A stretch of DNA of 64,000 nt from NCBI GenBank assembly GCA_002914845.1, contig JXTC01000080.1, forward strand, positions 506,474 through 570,473, read 5' to 3'. Source of the stretch: Trema orientale (Eukaryota; Streptophyta; Magnoliopsida; Rosales; Cannabaceae). Below the pieces are notes generated by a model. That model ran no database searches, was not told where the DNA came from, and was given only the letters and a program-made list of their open reading frames with translations. The stretch's first letter is position 1; every line of letters begins with the position of its first letter. Shown here in pieces: positions 44,871-56,095 of the stretch. The position numbers and the translations under genes were made by a program.

Positions 44871-45866
44871 ATGTCTCTCTCAATCCAAACCCATCTCCAA
44901 AACCTCTCCTTTTCCATGGCTTTAACAGGTCCCAACACTCTCTTCCTCAAACCCAAACCCTCTAATCTCACCCTCCATGACCCAAAACCCTCCATTATCC
45001 GAATGGGGGGAGGCCCGAGAACCTACCCCGGCGGCGTATCCAAGTGGCAGTGGAAGCGCATGCAGGCCAAGAAAGCCAAGCAGCTCCTCAAGGCCAGGCT
45101 CTGCCGCGAGCGCCAAATCTACGAGATGCGCAAGCGTGCCGAGCTCAAAGCCGCCGTTTCGGAGCTCGAGCGGCCATGGGAGGTCATCGAGAGGCCCGCG
45201 AACAACCTGTTCTCGGTCAGCGCCGACGAGCAGCTCAAGGTCCTGGCTGATAGGTTCCAGAAGCCTGGAGGGTTCGATATGTGGAGCGACAAGGACGGAC
45301 CCCAGTTGTTCAAAACCCCTGACGAGTTACCTTCCGCGAGGTTTTTCCCAAAAGGGGTTGTTCACAGTGTCAAGCCTTATCGGAGAATCGGTGAATTGGA
45401 GGATGGGGAAGATGGGTTGGATGATTTGGAAGATGGGAATCGTGGCCGATTGGGAGAAGAGCGAAGTGGGTTTAGGAGCAACAGGAGGCTTTCTGGGAAG
45501 AAATCGGGTGAGAATGAGGATGTAATGAGTGGTGGGATTAGCTCGGATTCGGGGAGTTTGGATTCGAAGAAGGGTTCTTTTGAACGAGCTGGAGTTAACG
45601 GGCGAGTTGGGAAGCAATACAGTGGTGGATTGAGGAGGAAGAAGGAGATTAGGGGAAGGAGGTTTGGGTCTGCTGATACGAATGGCTCAAGTTGGTCTGA
45701 TTCAGAACAAAGTTCAGATAGGAGGCAAAAATGGCAGAATCCTAAGTTCGGCAGGAGTGAGAATCGGTACAGTAGGGGCAAGTTGAACGGTTCAGAGTCT
45801 GAGGTTTATGATATGAGTTTGGAACAAGATGGTAGCTATGGATTCCAATCAAAGAATGGTCGATAG
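44871..45866 (+). CDS. Basic protein with GGGPRTYPGGVSKWQWKRM motif, probably organelle-targeted, single exon (331 aa)
   Basis: The frame opens at ATG 44871; a second in-frame ATG at 44916 has a stronger context (CCATGGC). The N-terminal ~45 residues are Ser/Thr/Asn/Pro-rich with few acids, as in plastid or mitochondrial transit peptides. The core MGGGPRTYPGGVSKWQWKRM is followed by a very basic helix (QAKKAKQLLKARLCRERQ) and a conserved block ELERPWEVIERP..LFSVSADEQL..LADRFQKPGGFDMWSDKDGP.LF to GVVHSVKPY. The last ~150 residues are low-complexity Ser/Gly/Arg/Asp and probably disordered. A related GGGPRTFPGG..KWQWKR motif occurs near the N terminus of some plant DEAD-box helicases (RH26/RH33-like), but no helicase domain follows here. 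Inference: an organellar RNA-binding or ribosome-associated protein. The core (about 45000-45260) is much more GC-rich than its surroundings. Confidence 0.8.
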   Translation: MSLSIQTHLQNLSFSMALTGPNTLFLKPKPSNLTLHDPKPSIIRMGGGPRTYPGGVSKWQWKRMQAKKAKQLLKARLCRERQIYEMRKRAELKAAVSELERPWEVIERPANNLFSVSADEQLKVLADRFQKPGGFDMWSDKDGPQLFKTPDELPSARFFPKGVVHSVKPYRRIGELEDGEDGLDDLEDGNRGRLGEERSGFRSNRRLSGKKSGENEDVMSGGISSDSGSLDSKKGSFERAGVNGRVGKQYSGGLRRKKEIRGRRFGSADTNGSSWSDSEQSSDRRQKWQNPKFGRSENRYSRGKLNGSESEVYDMSLEQDGSYGFQSKNGR

Positions 45867-48800
45867 GAGTCAAGGCTCTGCAGTTTGATGATTCTGTAGC
45901 TATGGATTATGTGCTGAGAAGTTTTGACTGTTAACAGTCTTTCACTATGAGAATTCTGAGTTATATTGTGCTGTGAAACTATGAAATGGCAATTGGGAAA
46001 CCCCTTTTGGCAACGTTATGTACAGAGACCACTTGTTTAGGGAAGTTACTTGATAATAAATTTGTCGCATTTTCTAGTGGGATTGACAAAGGAACAAGGT
46101 TGAGACAAAGAAGAGCAGCAGTCTCCCGAATTTTCCGGGTATACTTCAACTTGATTATGAAGCAAGTCTTCGGCCATAATGTGCTCTCAAATTTTGCAAC
46201 ATAATATGGTTTTCATCAATGTAATTATTGTCATATAATTATACTAGATTTACTAACAATTCACTGCTGCGTTACTATGAATTTGTGGCATATATACAGT
46301 ACTGTAAGTTCGGTCGGTGGATATTTTCTCTGACTAATCTTTAAACGTGATTACATGGACAAATTCTTTAACTTACCAACTGCCAATTTGGCAACTAAAT
46401 GAAAAACAGAACATAGAACTATAGAAGTAAATCCTTTGTATAGCTCTGTTATATAAGATTGGTTTTCGGTCATAATGGACGAGGCCATTTGTGGGATATG
46501 AATCTGGAGAAAAAGAGTTGAATAGCAATCCTGACATTATATTGACGCAAACTTGGTTTGTAATCCTACATACAAACGTAATTCCCTCTTCTTTTATGTT
46601 CTGTTATCATTGACCTTTAACGAAATGAAGTTGCTCATGTCAAGAGCCAATGGAAAATGAAGCGGAGTGCATTTAATTAGGCTCCATTGATGCCTAGTTT
46701 AGCTACAATTTAATTTGAGGACGGCGACTGGCTGTTTTGAATTGTTAATCTGTGACTTTTTTGATCTAGTTGCATGTGGTTGCTTTCGGTTTTGTCTTTG
46801 TTTTAAGTTTAATACGGTGATGAAAAGCTAATCCCAAAATGGGATGGTTTTCGTTTATGCCAAAATCTGGGAGACTATTATCTATCAGATAAATTGAAAA
46901 TTGTGTAGGTACAGAGGATGTAACAGGATAGCAGGTTTCACAAATCCAAAGCTACCAGTACGAAGGATCAGTATGCCACAGCAAGAGCAAACAAATGAAC
47001 GAATGATTTTAACTTGGCATTAGCTTTGTGCAACTTTAACAACTGTCGGCAGTTATCACGATTAGATCGTGGAATACTGTAAAGAAGATTACATTTGAGA
47101 TTTGGGCTCATATCTTCAGTCAGGTCAAAAAACTTCTTGACACTAGTTTGAATAAGCTTCAATTAAATTTGTGTAATCTTCTGTTTTTTATATTTTCAAT
47201 TATTGGGGGTGCTTTTCGGCTACAATCTGCACCAGTAGATTGCTATAGTGGATTTTTACATGATTGTTCTGTGATTACGGGCCATCTTAAAATTTATGCT
47301 TCTGCAGGCGCCTGAAACAGTGTCTATGTCAGTGGAGGCACTAGTGCGGGGTTGGTATTCGTTGATTATTGTGGGCTACAGCGTTGTGGACTTTGTAAAT
47401 AGTAAACCATACTTAGAGGTCAAAGTTATGAGGTCCATTATTTGAACTGTTCACTTGATGACTACTATCATTAAAATGAAGAGGCCTAAGAGGATCTATC
47501 TAAAGTATAGATACGTACATCGTATATGTCGCTTTACGTTTTCTGTTCTGAACTGTCTGTTTTCAGTATTGTAATAATTGAAACAGTTGACAACGGGTTT
47601 CTACTTTGTTCGTAGGAGATACTTGAATTGGCGAGAGTTTTTAGAATTTTATGCTTGAAACGGGTGTATTATATCTCTGTAAGCTTAGCTTATCTCGTGA
47701 TTTTTTGCTTTATATTAATAACCATCATATTTGGCTATCATTTTTAAAAGCTTGATTGGAGCTTGTTGCGTTTACCCTGCAGGCTATTGAAGTGAAAGAG
47801 AGAGAGAAGGCCATGTGCAATTTGTGAACTCTGGTCCTCTCTTTGCACTCTGTGGCTTTTATTCGCTATTACACTTTATAATACGTGTTGACTCGACTGT
47901 TTTCATATTAGATCTAATTATTATGCGCATAAACCACATGTACTTTTGCATGTATACACCACTCCCATAGTTTGAAGATAAGATTATGAGTATTTTCCCC
48001 AAGCACCACACACTGCGAAGTCAATTTTTAGATAATCCCGAATCTCATAATTCATCTGTTTACACTCTTCCTTTTGCCATCTAGATCTACAACATTCGTG
48101 CTCGGGTGGAGATACATATCCTTTACAAACGTTAGGTTTGCTCCACTCAAAAGGGTCTCCCTCGCTTTATCTTTATCCAACTGACCGACTTTGATAATCT
48201 GTGAATTTCCTCCAACTAGTTCAGACCCAGTTCTTTTTATTATTATTACTTTTTATTCTATTTTTTTGGCTGGCCAAATCAATCGTGTCATTAGTAGCAG
48301 CTGCACTACAAGCAATTAGCCCCTTGTTATACTTCCACTTCTCAACACAGTTTTTAAGTTTCTCTTTAGCTTGAGCCTCTGACCTCGTTACTTCTTTTAC
48401 TGCCAAAGTACAAGTGGTTTAGTGAGCTGTTGCACTCCATTTCTTTCCATTTCCCACTCAAATCCGTTTTTAGTGGGTTCTATCTTTTATTTATGGAATT
48501 GAAATCATCATATGACTTAAGATTGTAGTGTTTTGGAACCAAGGGGATAAAAAATAAAATAAATATTATTAAGCCTAGTTCTCTGACTTTTGTTGTTTGG
48601 TCATGAGACATTTGACTTTAGTGAGTGGGTGATGACTTGTGTTCTCCTCGCATTTGGTTCATCTAAGCTTAAAAGTTGTGTTCATTACTTTCCTCAACAC
48701 ACTGAGATGTTATGATTCACTTCTTAACATTTTTGAGCTATTGAGATCAGCAATTGCTTGTCATGATATTAGAGGTAGTGTGCTGAATTTAAATAAGGCA

Positions 48801-49302
48801 AGTAGATTTCTCGATGGTTAGAGAAGAAATTACAAAGTGAAGAGAGAGAGAGAGAGCTGCCACCTGCCGCTACTCAATAGTTGGAATGACTCGGAATTAC
48901 ACTTTTAATCTTGTAATTTGGGACATAGATTCAGAGTGGGACAGGAAGATGGAGAAAGATTCAAACCTTTTGGGAAAAACTATTTTGATAGTATTTGTTG
49001 TTGTTGGTATGTTCATAACATGTTGGAAACACCTGTAAAGTAATTACAATCTCCATGTTGCATTACCAGTTTGGTCATTAGCAAATGTATGGGGTTGGTT
49101 GAGTCTTGAGTGGGAGCACTGCGGATGCTAATTAATTAATTAAGCCCCTATATACAGTCTGGGTCTTCAGCTAAAAGTGATTTGACTGTGCTACCACTTG
49201 CTTTACAAGCTAAGCTTATAATCTCAATCCATAAAACTTTTTGGGTAATGATGGCCCATAGTTGCTAAGAGATGAAGAATATTAGAGCAAGAAGACAACC
49301 AA
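45867..49302. other. 3' flank and long spacer
   Basis: No gene I can support. A 61-codon minus-strand frame at 48221-48406 has ordinary amino-acid composition (SEAQAKEKLKNCVEKWK) but no recognised family or exon context. A (GA)n tract lies at 48842-48856. Confidence 0.4.
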
Positions 49303-49310
49303 CCAAGCAC

Positions 49311-50036
49311 TAGGGGTGGCAATTCGTGTTGTCGTGTCATATTCGTGTCGTGTCGAGGCATATATATAACGAGCAATTACCAAACCCAAACCAGACACGT
49401 TTATTATTCGTGTCATGATTTGTAAACCCACACCCGACACGCTAATTAAATAGGTTAACCTATGAGTGACACATTTAACACGTTATTTAAATAGGTCGTA
49501 TTCAGATCGTGTCCAACGTAACACGATCTGCTAACCTGTATACTATTAACCCGTTAATTAAACTCAATTTAACATGTTAATGTTAAATATGTTGTATTTG
49601 GTTCAACTTGACATAACGTATTAACCTATTAATTTTAACATGTTAACCTATTTCACATTTTCAATATAACTTGATATAATCTATTAACTTATTTTCTATT
49701 TCCAATATAACCAAGCAACCATAATCAAATAAATATAACACGCAATCCAAAGTTTAAAATCAAAATAAAATTTTCAATGTTTAATACATAAAACATAAAA
49801 GGAAAGTTTTAAGTCTTGGTACACACAAGATAATACAATGTCTCAAAAAATTTAATCGTGTTAAACAGGTCAATTTCGGGTTTAACAGGTTAACCTGCTA
49901 ATGACCTATTATTTAATCGTGTTTAATCGGGTTTAACCTGTTTTGACCTGTACCTGTTTAAGACAAACCTAAACCCACTAACTTCGTGTCGTTTTCGAGT
50001 CGTGTTATCGTATCGTGACTTAAATTGCCACCCATA
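49311..50036. mobile_element. hAT-type MITE (726 bp) with perfect 8-bp target duplication
   Basis: Termini TAGGGGTGGCAATT and AATTGCCACCCATA are inverted repeats. CCAAGCAC is duplicated exactly at 49303-49310 and 50037-50044. Subterminal CGTGTCGTGTC and TAACACGATC-type repeats are dense at both ends. No transposase. Confidence 0.92.
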
Positions 50037-50044
50037 CCAAGCAC

Positions 50045-52480
50045 CAAAAAAAAGGGGGAAGAAAAGAAAAGACTAGTATGCTTTATCAAAAGGCATATCT
50101 TATGAAAAAGACGTCCTTGGGTTTAATTGCAAAGTTTTTGGAGGGTGAAATCCATTAAACCTGCAGAATTACATTGAAACATACCTCAGATATCTGGTTT
50201 ACTTGTGAATTGGCTGCTAAAAAACATAAATATCATATTAGCAGTGATTCTTTAGCATATTGTTAGTACATATTATTCTGAAGTCATACATATGCAATAA
50301 TATTTTCTTACAAGTTCAGTTAGCATGTGTTTATTTTGGGTAGTTTACTAAAATTCACTTTCAATTTTGCAAATCATTTTTTTTAAGAAAAATAAATATG
50401 TACTCTTTCTATCTTTAATGAAAATATCTTCTTAGGCTGGTTAGGAACTTAGAGGTTTTTAGAGAGAGAAGAGCTAGGATTCAACCATATTACAGATACT
50501 TGAAAGTTTTAATTGGTAATATATGGTAATTGCATGTGAGAATTATCAAGAATCATACTGAAGATTCCTATACATGGTTGGAGGAATAAAGGTGTTATTA
50601 TTAGAGCTAAAAGGAAAAACACGACAATTGATTGACAGACTTCCCTATAGCTGAAGGGACACTAACCCTTTTGGAGAGGCATAAACTTTTGTTCAATCAT
50701 AATAATTTGATACATACCGGATACAATATGCAAATAATAAAGAATCACGTTTTTTTATAATTTAAAATGTGAAATACATGCCAAATTAAAGAACCAGTAA
50801 GAAAAGAGGAAAATGGATTAATCTTTTCAAGGCTTTTACCACAACAATTGGGCATTAAAAAAAAAAAAAAAAAAAAACAACCTCTAGTGCAAGGATTGGA
50901 ATGACACTGATATTTTAAAGTAGGATATGAAAGTGAAACGAAAAGAAAAACTTTTAGTAGGAGCAAATCTCTTTTTATATATGGGTTGATCTCACCTTAT
51001 TTTATAGTTTATACATATCCCTGTGTAATTAATAAATTCATATTACAATCTGACATTTAAAAAAGCATATTCTTGAAATGTGTTACTTTATTGATAGGTG
51101 TTTCCTGCTAAGAATTATCGTGAAATAAGATGCTAATGCTCAAAACTCTCCAATTTGCAAGTTCCAACTCTCATATTGCTATCCTTCGTCTCTTTCACTA
51201 AGAAATATTTCTTGCCACTAAGAATTGGAATGTGCTTCTTCAAAATGAAAATCCATGTTCAAATTTCCCTAAACTAGCAGACGTGACAAAGAAAGGAATC
51301 TCTATTGCCAAACAAAATATTCGTCAAAATTTCTTCAAGAAGAAGGCACATATAGGCCAGCTATAGCATGTTGTTCATGTGAGCAGCCTTCTAATGTCTT
51401 AAAAATCCGGCGGAATATATCCCTTGAAACAGGACACTACCAAACCAAATCCAATTCCTTTTCTAAGAGACATGCAAAAAGAAGCATAAACTTTGACATA
51501 ATATTCATATTGTATCAGACTTTGATTTTAATATTACGTGAATCCGATTTTTTTTTTTTTTTTTTTTTGAAAGGGATTCAATTGGTAATCGTTTCACATA
51601 CTAAGTAAAAAACTATTGTGATGTGAAAACTGAGAAAGAAGTAGGATTATAGATTGTTGATACTGATTTTCCTGAATCTTAGAAATCTATGTGGGGCTAA
51701 TTTCTTGTATGTCGTGTCGGTCGTTGGTAGATTCTAATACTTCTGTTTGATGAACCAAAAAAAAAAATAATACAGAAATACAAAACACATGGTGCATTGA
51801 ATTGGATTGCTTTAGCATCATGGTTTCCACAATCTATTTGCTTGTTGCATAATCCAAGTCGGTAATAATAACCAGTCAAATGTAAATAGAATACAGAAAA
51901 AATGAAAGTTTTCCAAATTAAGCCAATTTCTGTGTGGTCCAAATTTATATATTTTTTTAAATGGTCCATGAACTTGTAAGTTTACCATTTTGGTATCTTA
52001 TTTATAATTAAAACTGGGGAGTGGCCTGTCCACCATTAAGCTCTACGCCTTTTCCACCATATAGCCATTAAAATCCTGTATTATGAGCCTATAGTTGACC
52101 TGAACCATACAAGTTGCTTATAATATTGTTATTGAGTTTTAGTCTTTAGACCTAGACCACTAGTTCAATTCTTTGGCAATACTTCTCATTCCCAACTTAA
52201 TGATTGAAAAAAAAAAAAAAAAAAAAAAAAAACTTGCATAGATCTTGTAGTAAGAAGAACACATGTAAAAACTGGATAACCATTTTGATTCATGAGAAAT
52301 AAAATAATTTGGCATGTAATACACCGTATTGTATTGTATTAGATGTATTGTATTGCATTTTTTATTATCGCATCGTATTGTATTTTGTATTTATTTGGTG
52401 TTACATGTATATATTATATTCGATAATGAGGAGAGAGAACTCCAACGTCTCTGGATTATTACTTGACGGAAGATGTATTA
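50045..52480. other. Spacer
   Basis: No gene seen. Homopolymer runs at 50857-50877, 51550-51567 and 52207-52231. A degenerate GTATTGTATT repeat block at 52325-52395 may be a MITE fragment. Confidence 0.4.
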
Positions 52481-53627
52481 GGCCATCTCCAACCCATAAC
52501 ACTAAAATAGTGTAACTTTTACACTAAAATAGTGTAATTTTCACACCATTTCATAAGTTGACTCCAACCCATTACACCAAAAGTTACACTAAAAAGAATA
52601 TTCCCTTTCTACTCTCTATCTTTTTAGTCCTTCAACAATTAATTTATTTTACAAACTGCTACATCTATATATTACTTGACACAATATTGTAAATTATTGG
52701 AAAAAAATATTCAAATAAATTAACAATACTAAAAATTAATAAATTACTTTTAATTAACTAAATATTGCATTTAATAAAACACTAGAAAAAAAACAACGTT
52801 TAATACCACAAACAAACAAAAAAGGATTACATAAACAAAACAAAAATCTTAGTTCCACATTGGTCGACATTTAATTCTCCAAATTAGTATATTCATTCCA
52901 CAAATAATCAATTAATGCATTTCGAAGTGCAATGTGAGCCTCTTTATCCTTGATTTGTCTATGTCGAGCAAGAAATTCTTGAAACCGGGTATTTTCGTCT
53001 ACCACCATCTCAATTGCTGGAGCTGGAGCTTCTATTAAATCATTAATTAGTGCATCAACATCACGATTATCCTCAATTATCATGTTATGTATGATAATGC
53101 ACGCAGTTATTATATCATGTATTATATCATGTAGTATAAATAATTGACATTTATAGTTTTCGTTTATGTTGATGTTGTTTTAGTTTCTTGCTGTAGTTCT
53201 TGTTTTTATTGTTTTAGTTTACGCCTTATTTGCTAAAATGTTGTTTGAAACTTAGTTATATTGAAAATGTTGTTGGAATTTTAGTTTATATTGGTATTTA
53301 ATGTTAATTTTTCGCATATTATGAAGTTTTTAGATCATAGATTTTAATGAGTAATTATATTTTAATATTTATTAATACTTGTATCATTTAGTCAAATTAA
53401 ATTAATTATGAAATAAATTAAATCATTATAGATAATCAAGGTTANAATAAATTTGTAGGAAGTTATAAAAATGGGGCTATTGGGGAAATAAAAAAATTTG
53501 AATAGTTTTACACCAAATTTGGTGTAATGAATAGTATTACTGGTGTCAAAAATAGTGTAGGGTTAGAGAAGGTTTTTAACACCAAAATGGTGTTTTGCAC
53601 CAAAATGGTGTAGGGTTCGAGATGTCC
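52481..53627. mobile_element. PIF/Harbinger element remnant, 1147 bp, TTA target duplication
   Basis: The left end GGCCATCTCCAACCC and the right end GGGTTCGAGATGTCC are inverted repeats. TTA flanks both sides (52478-52480 and 53628-53630). Subterminal regions repeat ACACTAAAATAGTGT and ACCAAAATGGTGT. It carries the C-terminal part of a Harbinger transposase on the minus strand, so it is an internally deleted autonomous element. One unknown base at 53445. Confidence 0.9.
52871..53118 (-). pseudogene. C-terminal fragment of a PIF/Harbinger (ALP1-like) transposase
   Basis: The minus strand encodes ITACIIIHNMIIEDNRD, matching the family hallmark ACxxLHNMIVEDER, then FQEFLARHRQIKDKEAHIAL and ALIDYLWNEY before a stop at 52871. 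Only the last ~80 residues of a ~400-residue protein remain; the DDE residues are absent. Confidence 0.85.
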
Positions 53628-53630
53628 TTA

Positions 53631-54276
53631 GCTTCTCAGGATCTCTCCGGTAGGGCTTTCTCTTTATTTGTTTTTGTTATAATAATACGAAGATAGTTGT
53701 TATTATGACTTTAAATCTATGTGATTGTTCTATAGTTGGAAAAATTTATGCCAACACCGAAAATTCGTCACCGTATCAATCAGAGAGCCATTCAATAATG
53801 ATGTGATTTGAAGGAGCCAAATGAGTTATTGCCGATGGAGCTCTAATTAATTGCAAATCTTATAGGGTCGTGTGCACAGTTATCTCTATCTCATGTACAA
53901 TTTTTTTCCTCTCAAATCGTCGATAGGATACTGCGGTTTAGTCAATTTACTATTGTTATGGATTACATATAATTGAAGTATTTGAATATTCATCAAGCAT
54001 ATACAACCCAGAATGTATATGATTACAAATTTACAATGCAGAACAATGCTATCAAGCTCACCTTTTATCCTATATTTTTTACAGACTTGATATGATACAT
54101 GTGATATTCTATATTTTTTATAAACTTGATATGATTCAGATGAGCTGTCATTAATCAATTTATCACTAATTTTAAATCATCAATTGAATAATGACATTCA
54201 CATATTACATAAGCATTAATAATAATAATAATAATAAAAGATAAAAGTTAGCTTGTATTATTATATATATATAGGG
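53631..54276. other. Spacer with short tandem repeats
   Basis: An imperfect tandem duplication around ACTTGATATGAT (about 54075-54138) and (AAT)n at 54219-54236. No gene seen. Confidence 0.45.
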
Positions 54277-54940
54277 TGATGTTTCAATGGAGATTTTTGT
54301 TTTTGCTCCATTGATGGGTACTTTCATTTGGACCATTGAATTTTAATCTGATGGTTTAAATAAAAATCTAATTAAATATTTATGACTTAAAAAATTAGTA
54401 ACCTATATGTGACCTATGAGTTGGAATTTTTTTTCCAAATCCCTTTTTCATTGTTTTTTCTTTTTTTTCATTCTATTGTTTATTTTTATTAAAAAATAAA
54501 TAGAAAAACAAGTAACCGTATATATATCTAGATATTTTTTTTTCTAAAGAACTAATTGTATATATATCAAATTTTTCATTAAAAAATGAGTCCTTTTTTA
54601 TAATTTCAAAACTAACATTAGATACCCTCTAAAAAAAAAAAACTAATGTTATGTATATATTCTTAAAAAAAATAACTAACCATTAATATAAAACTATTAA
54701 ATACTAATTTTTTATCAAAATTTTTTCTTAAAAAAACATTCTTTCTTTTTTATAATTTCAAAAATAATATTCCCTTTCATTAAAAAAAAATAACTAACGT
54801 TACATCTCATATAAAAATAAAATTAACATTATTTATATTCTTAAAAAAATTATTTATTCATATTAGTAGCATAATATGTTCAAATTAAATGAAATTTAAA
54901 AAATTAAACTTATACGTTAAAATCAAAAAAAGAAAAGAAA
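54277..54940. mobile_element. (TA)n-associated element, second copy, running into an assembly gap
   Basis: After a (TA)n tract the sequence reads GGTGATGTTTCAATGGAG, then TGCTCCATTGATGGGTACTT and CCATTGAATTTTAATCTGATGG. This parallels the end and internal palindrome of the element at 15250-16148, as does the downstream GACCTATGAGTTGGA block. The right end lies in or beyond the gap. Confidence 0.65.
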
Positions 54941-55182
54941 NNNNNNNNNNNNNNNNNNNNNNNNNNNNNNNNNNNNNNNNNNNNNNNNNNNNNNNNNNNN
55001 NNNNNNNNNNNNNNNNNNNNNNNNNNNNNNNNNNNNNNNNNNNNNNNNNNNNNNNNNNNNNNNNNNNNNNNNNNNNNNNNNNNNNNNNNNNNNNNNNNNN
55101 NNNNNNNNNNNNNNNNNNNNNNNNNNNNNNNNNNNNNNNNNNNNNNNNNNNNNNNNNNNNNNNNNNNNNNNNNNNNNNNNNN
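54941..55182. other. Assembly gap (242 N)
   Basis: Run of N. Open frames across it are artefacts. Confidence 1.
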
Positions 55183-55330
55183 TCAAGTAAATGAATAATT
55201 ATAATGTTTAGAAGTATTGTAACACGTCAGTCTGACTGACGTTTTCATTAAACAGGTAATTCGCAGGTAACACGAAATCCGCACGACATTAAATGGGTCG
55301 ACACGAATGACACGAATTGTCAGCCCTATT
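55183..55330. mobile_element. Right end of a hAT-like MITE next to the gap
   Basis: Holds TAACACGAAATCCGCACGAC, GTCGACACGAATGACACGAA and the end TTGTCAGCCCTA, in the style of the 49311-50036 element. The left part is in the gap. Confidence 0.5.
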
Positions 55331-55604
55331 TCTTAGTTGGGATAATGGCCAATTAAGTCCAGAGATCAGCTTTTACCAATATCTTTAGGCATAACATTCA
55401 AAATGGAATATATTATTGGTGTCATTATGATAACAACGGTTCAAATTCTATTGGTCAACTTCTCAATGCTTTAGTATATAAAGAAAATGTAATTCGTCAA
55501 ATGCGAAGGATATAGTCAGAACTCGCTATCGTCTAGAGTTCTCCGTTGTTTATTAGACATGTTTAGTACGAGGAGGTGGAAGATAAGGAAAAACGAAAAC
55601 GAAT
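55331..55604. other. Spacer
   Basis: No gene or element seen. Confidence 0.35.
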
Positions 55605-56095
55605 CACTACTAAAACACTGTTTAGTGACAACTTTTTAGTCACAATAAAAAAAAAAATTTGTCACTAAAAGTGACATATAGTTACAATCAAAATTTTTTA
55701 CTAAGTAACATTTAGTTACAAATTCTCACTAATGTAATTTTAGTCACAACATTTTACATATAGTTTTGAAAATAGTTGTGACTAAAATTATATTTGTTCA
55801 CAATAAATTGCACTTTTTGTAACTAAAAGGTAGTATTTAGTTACAAATTATATCTATTCATAACAAATTTCTTGTGGCTAAAAAGTAGTATTTAGTTACA
55901 AATTCTTACTTATGTAATTTTAGTCACAACATTTTACACATAGTAATAAAATTAGTTGTGACTAAAATTTGTATTTTCTGTAACTAAAACTTTTAGACAG
56001 GACATTTTAGTGATAACTTAAGAAAAATAACAGTCACGATTTTTCACTTTTATTTACAAATTTTTTTGTGATTAAAAATGAAGTTTTTTGTAATG
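55605..56095. mobile_element. CACTA-like non-autonomous element (491 bp)
   Basis: The left end CACTACTAAAAC and the right end TTTTTTGTAATG resemble the CACTA..TAGTG ends. The interior is packed with TTTAGTCACAA/TTGTGACTAAA units in both orientations, typical of CACTA subterminal repeats. No matching 3-bp duplication (AAT versus TAC). Non-coding. Confidence 0.6.

Noticed and set aside
45986..46204. 72-codon frame after the 44.9-kb gene
   Set aside because: It lies in the probable 3' UTR, has no family resemblance and is not in frame with a splice extension of the gene.
48221..48406. 61-codon minus-strand frame with helical composition
   Set aside because: Ordinary composition but no recognised family, no neighbouring exons and no clear promoter; not enough to call a gene.
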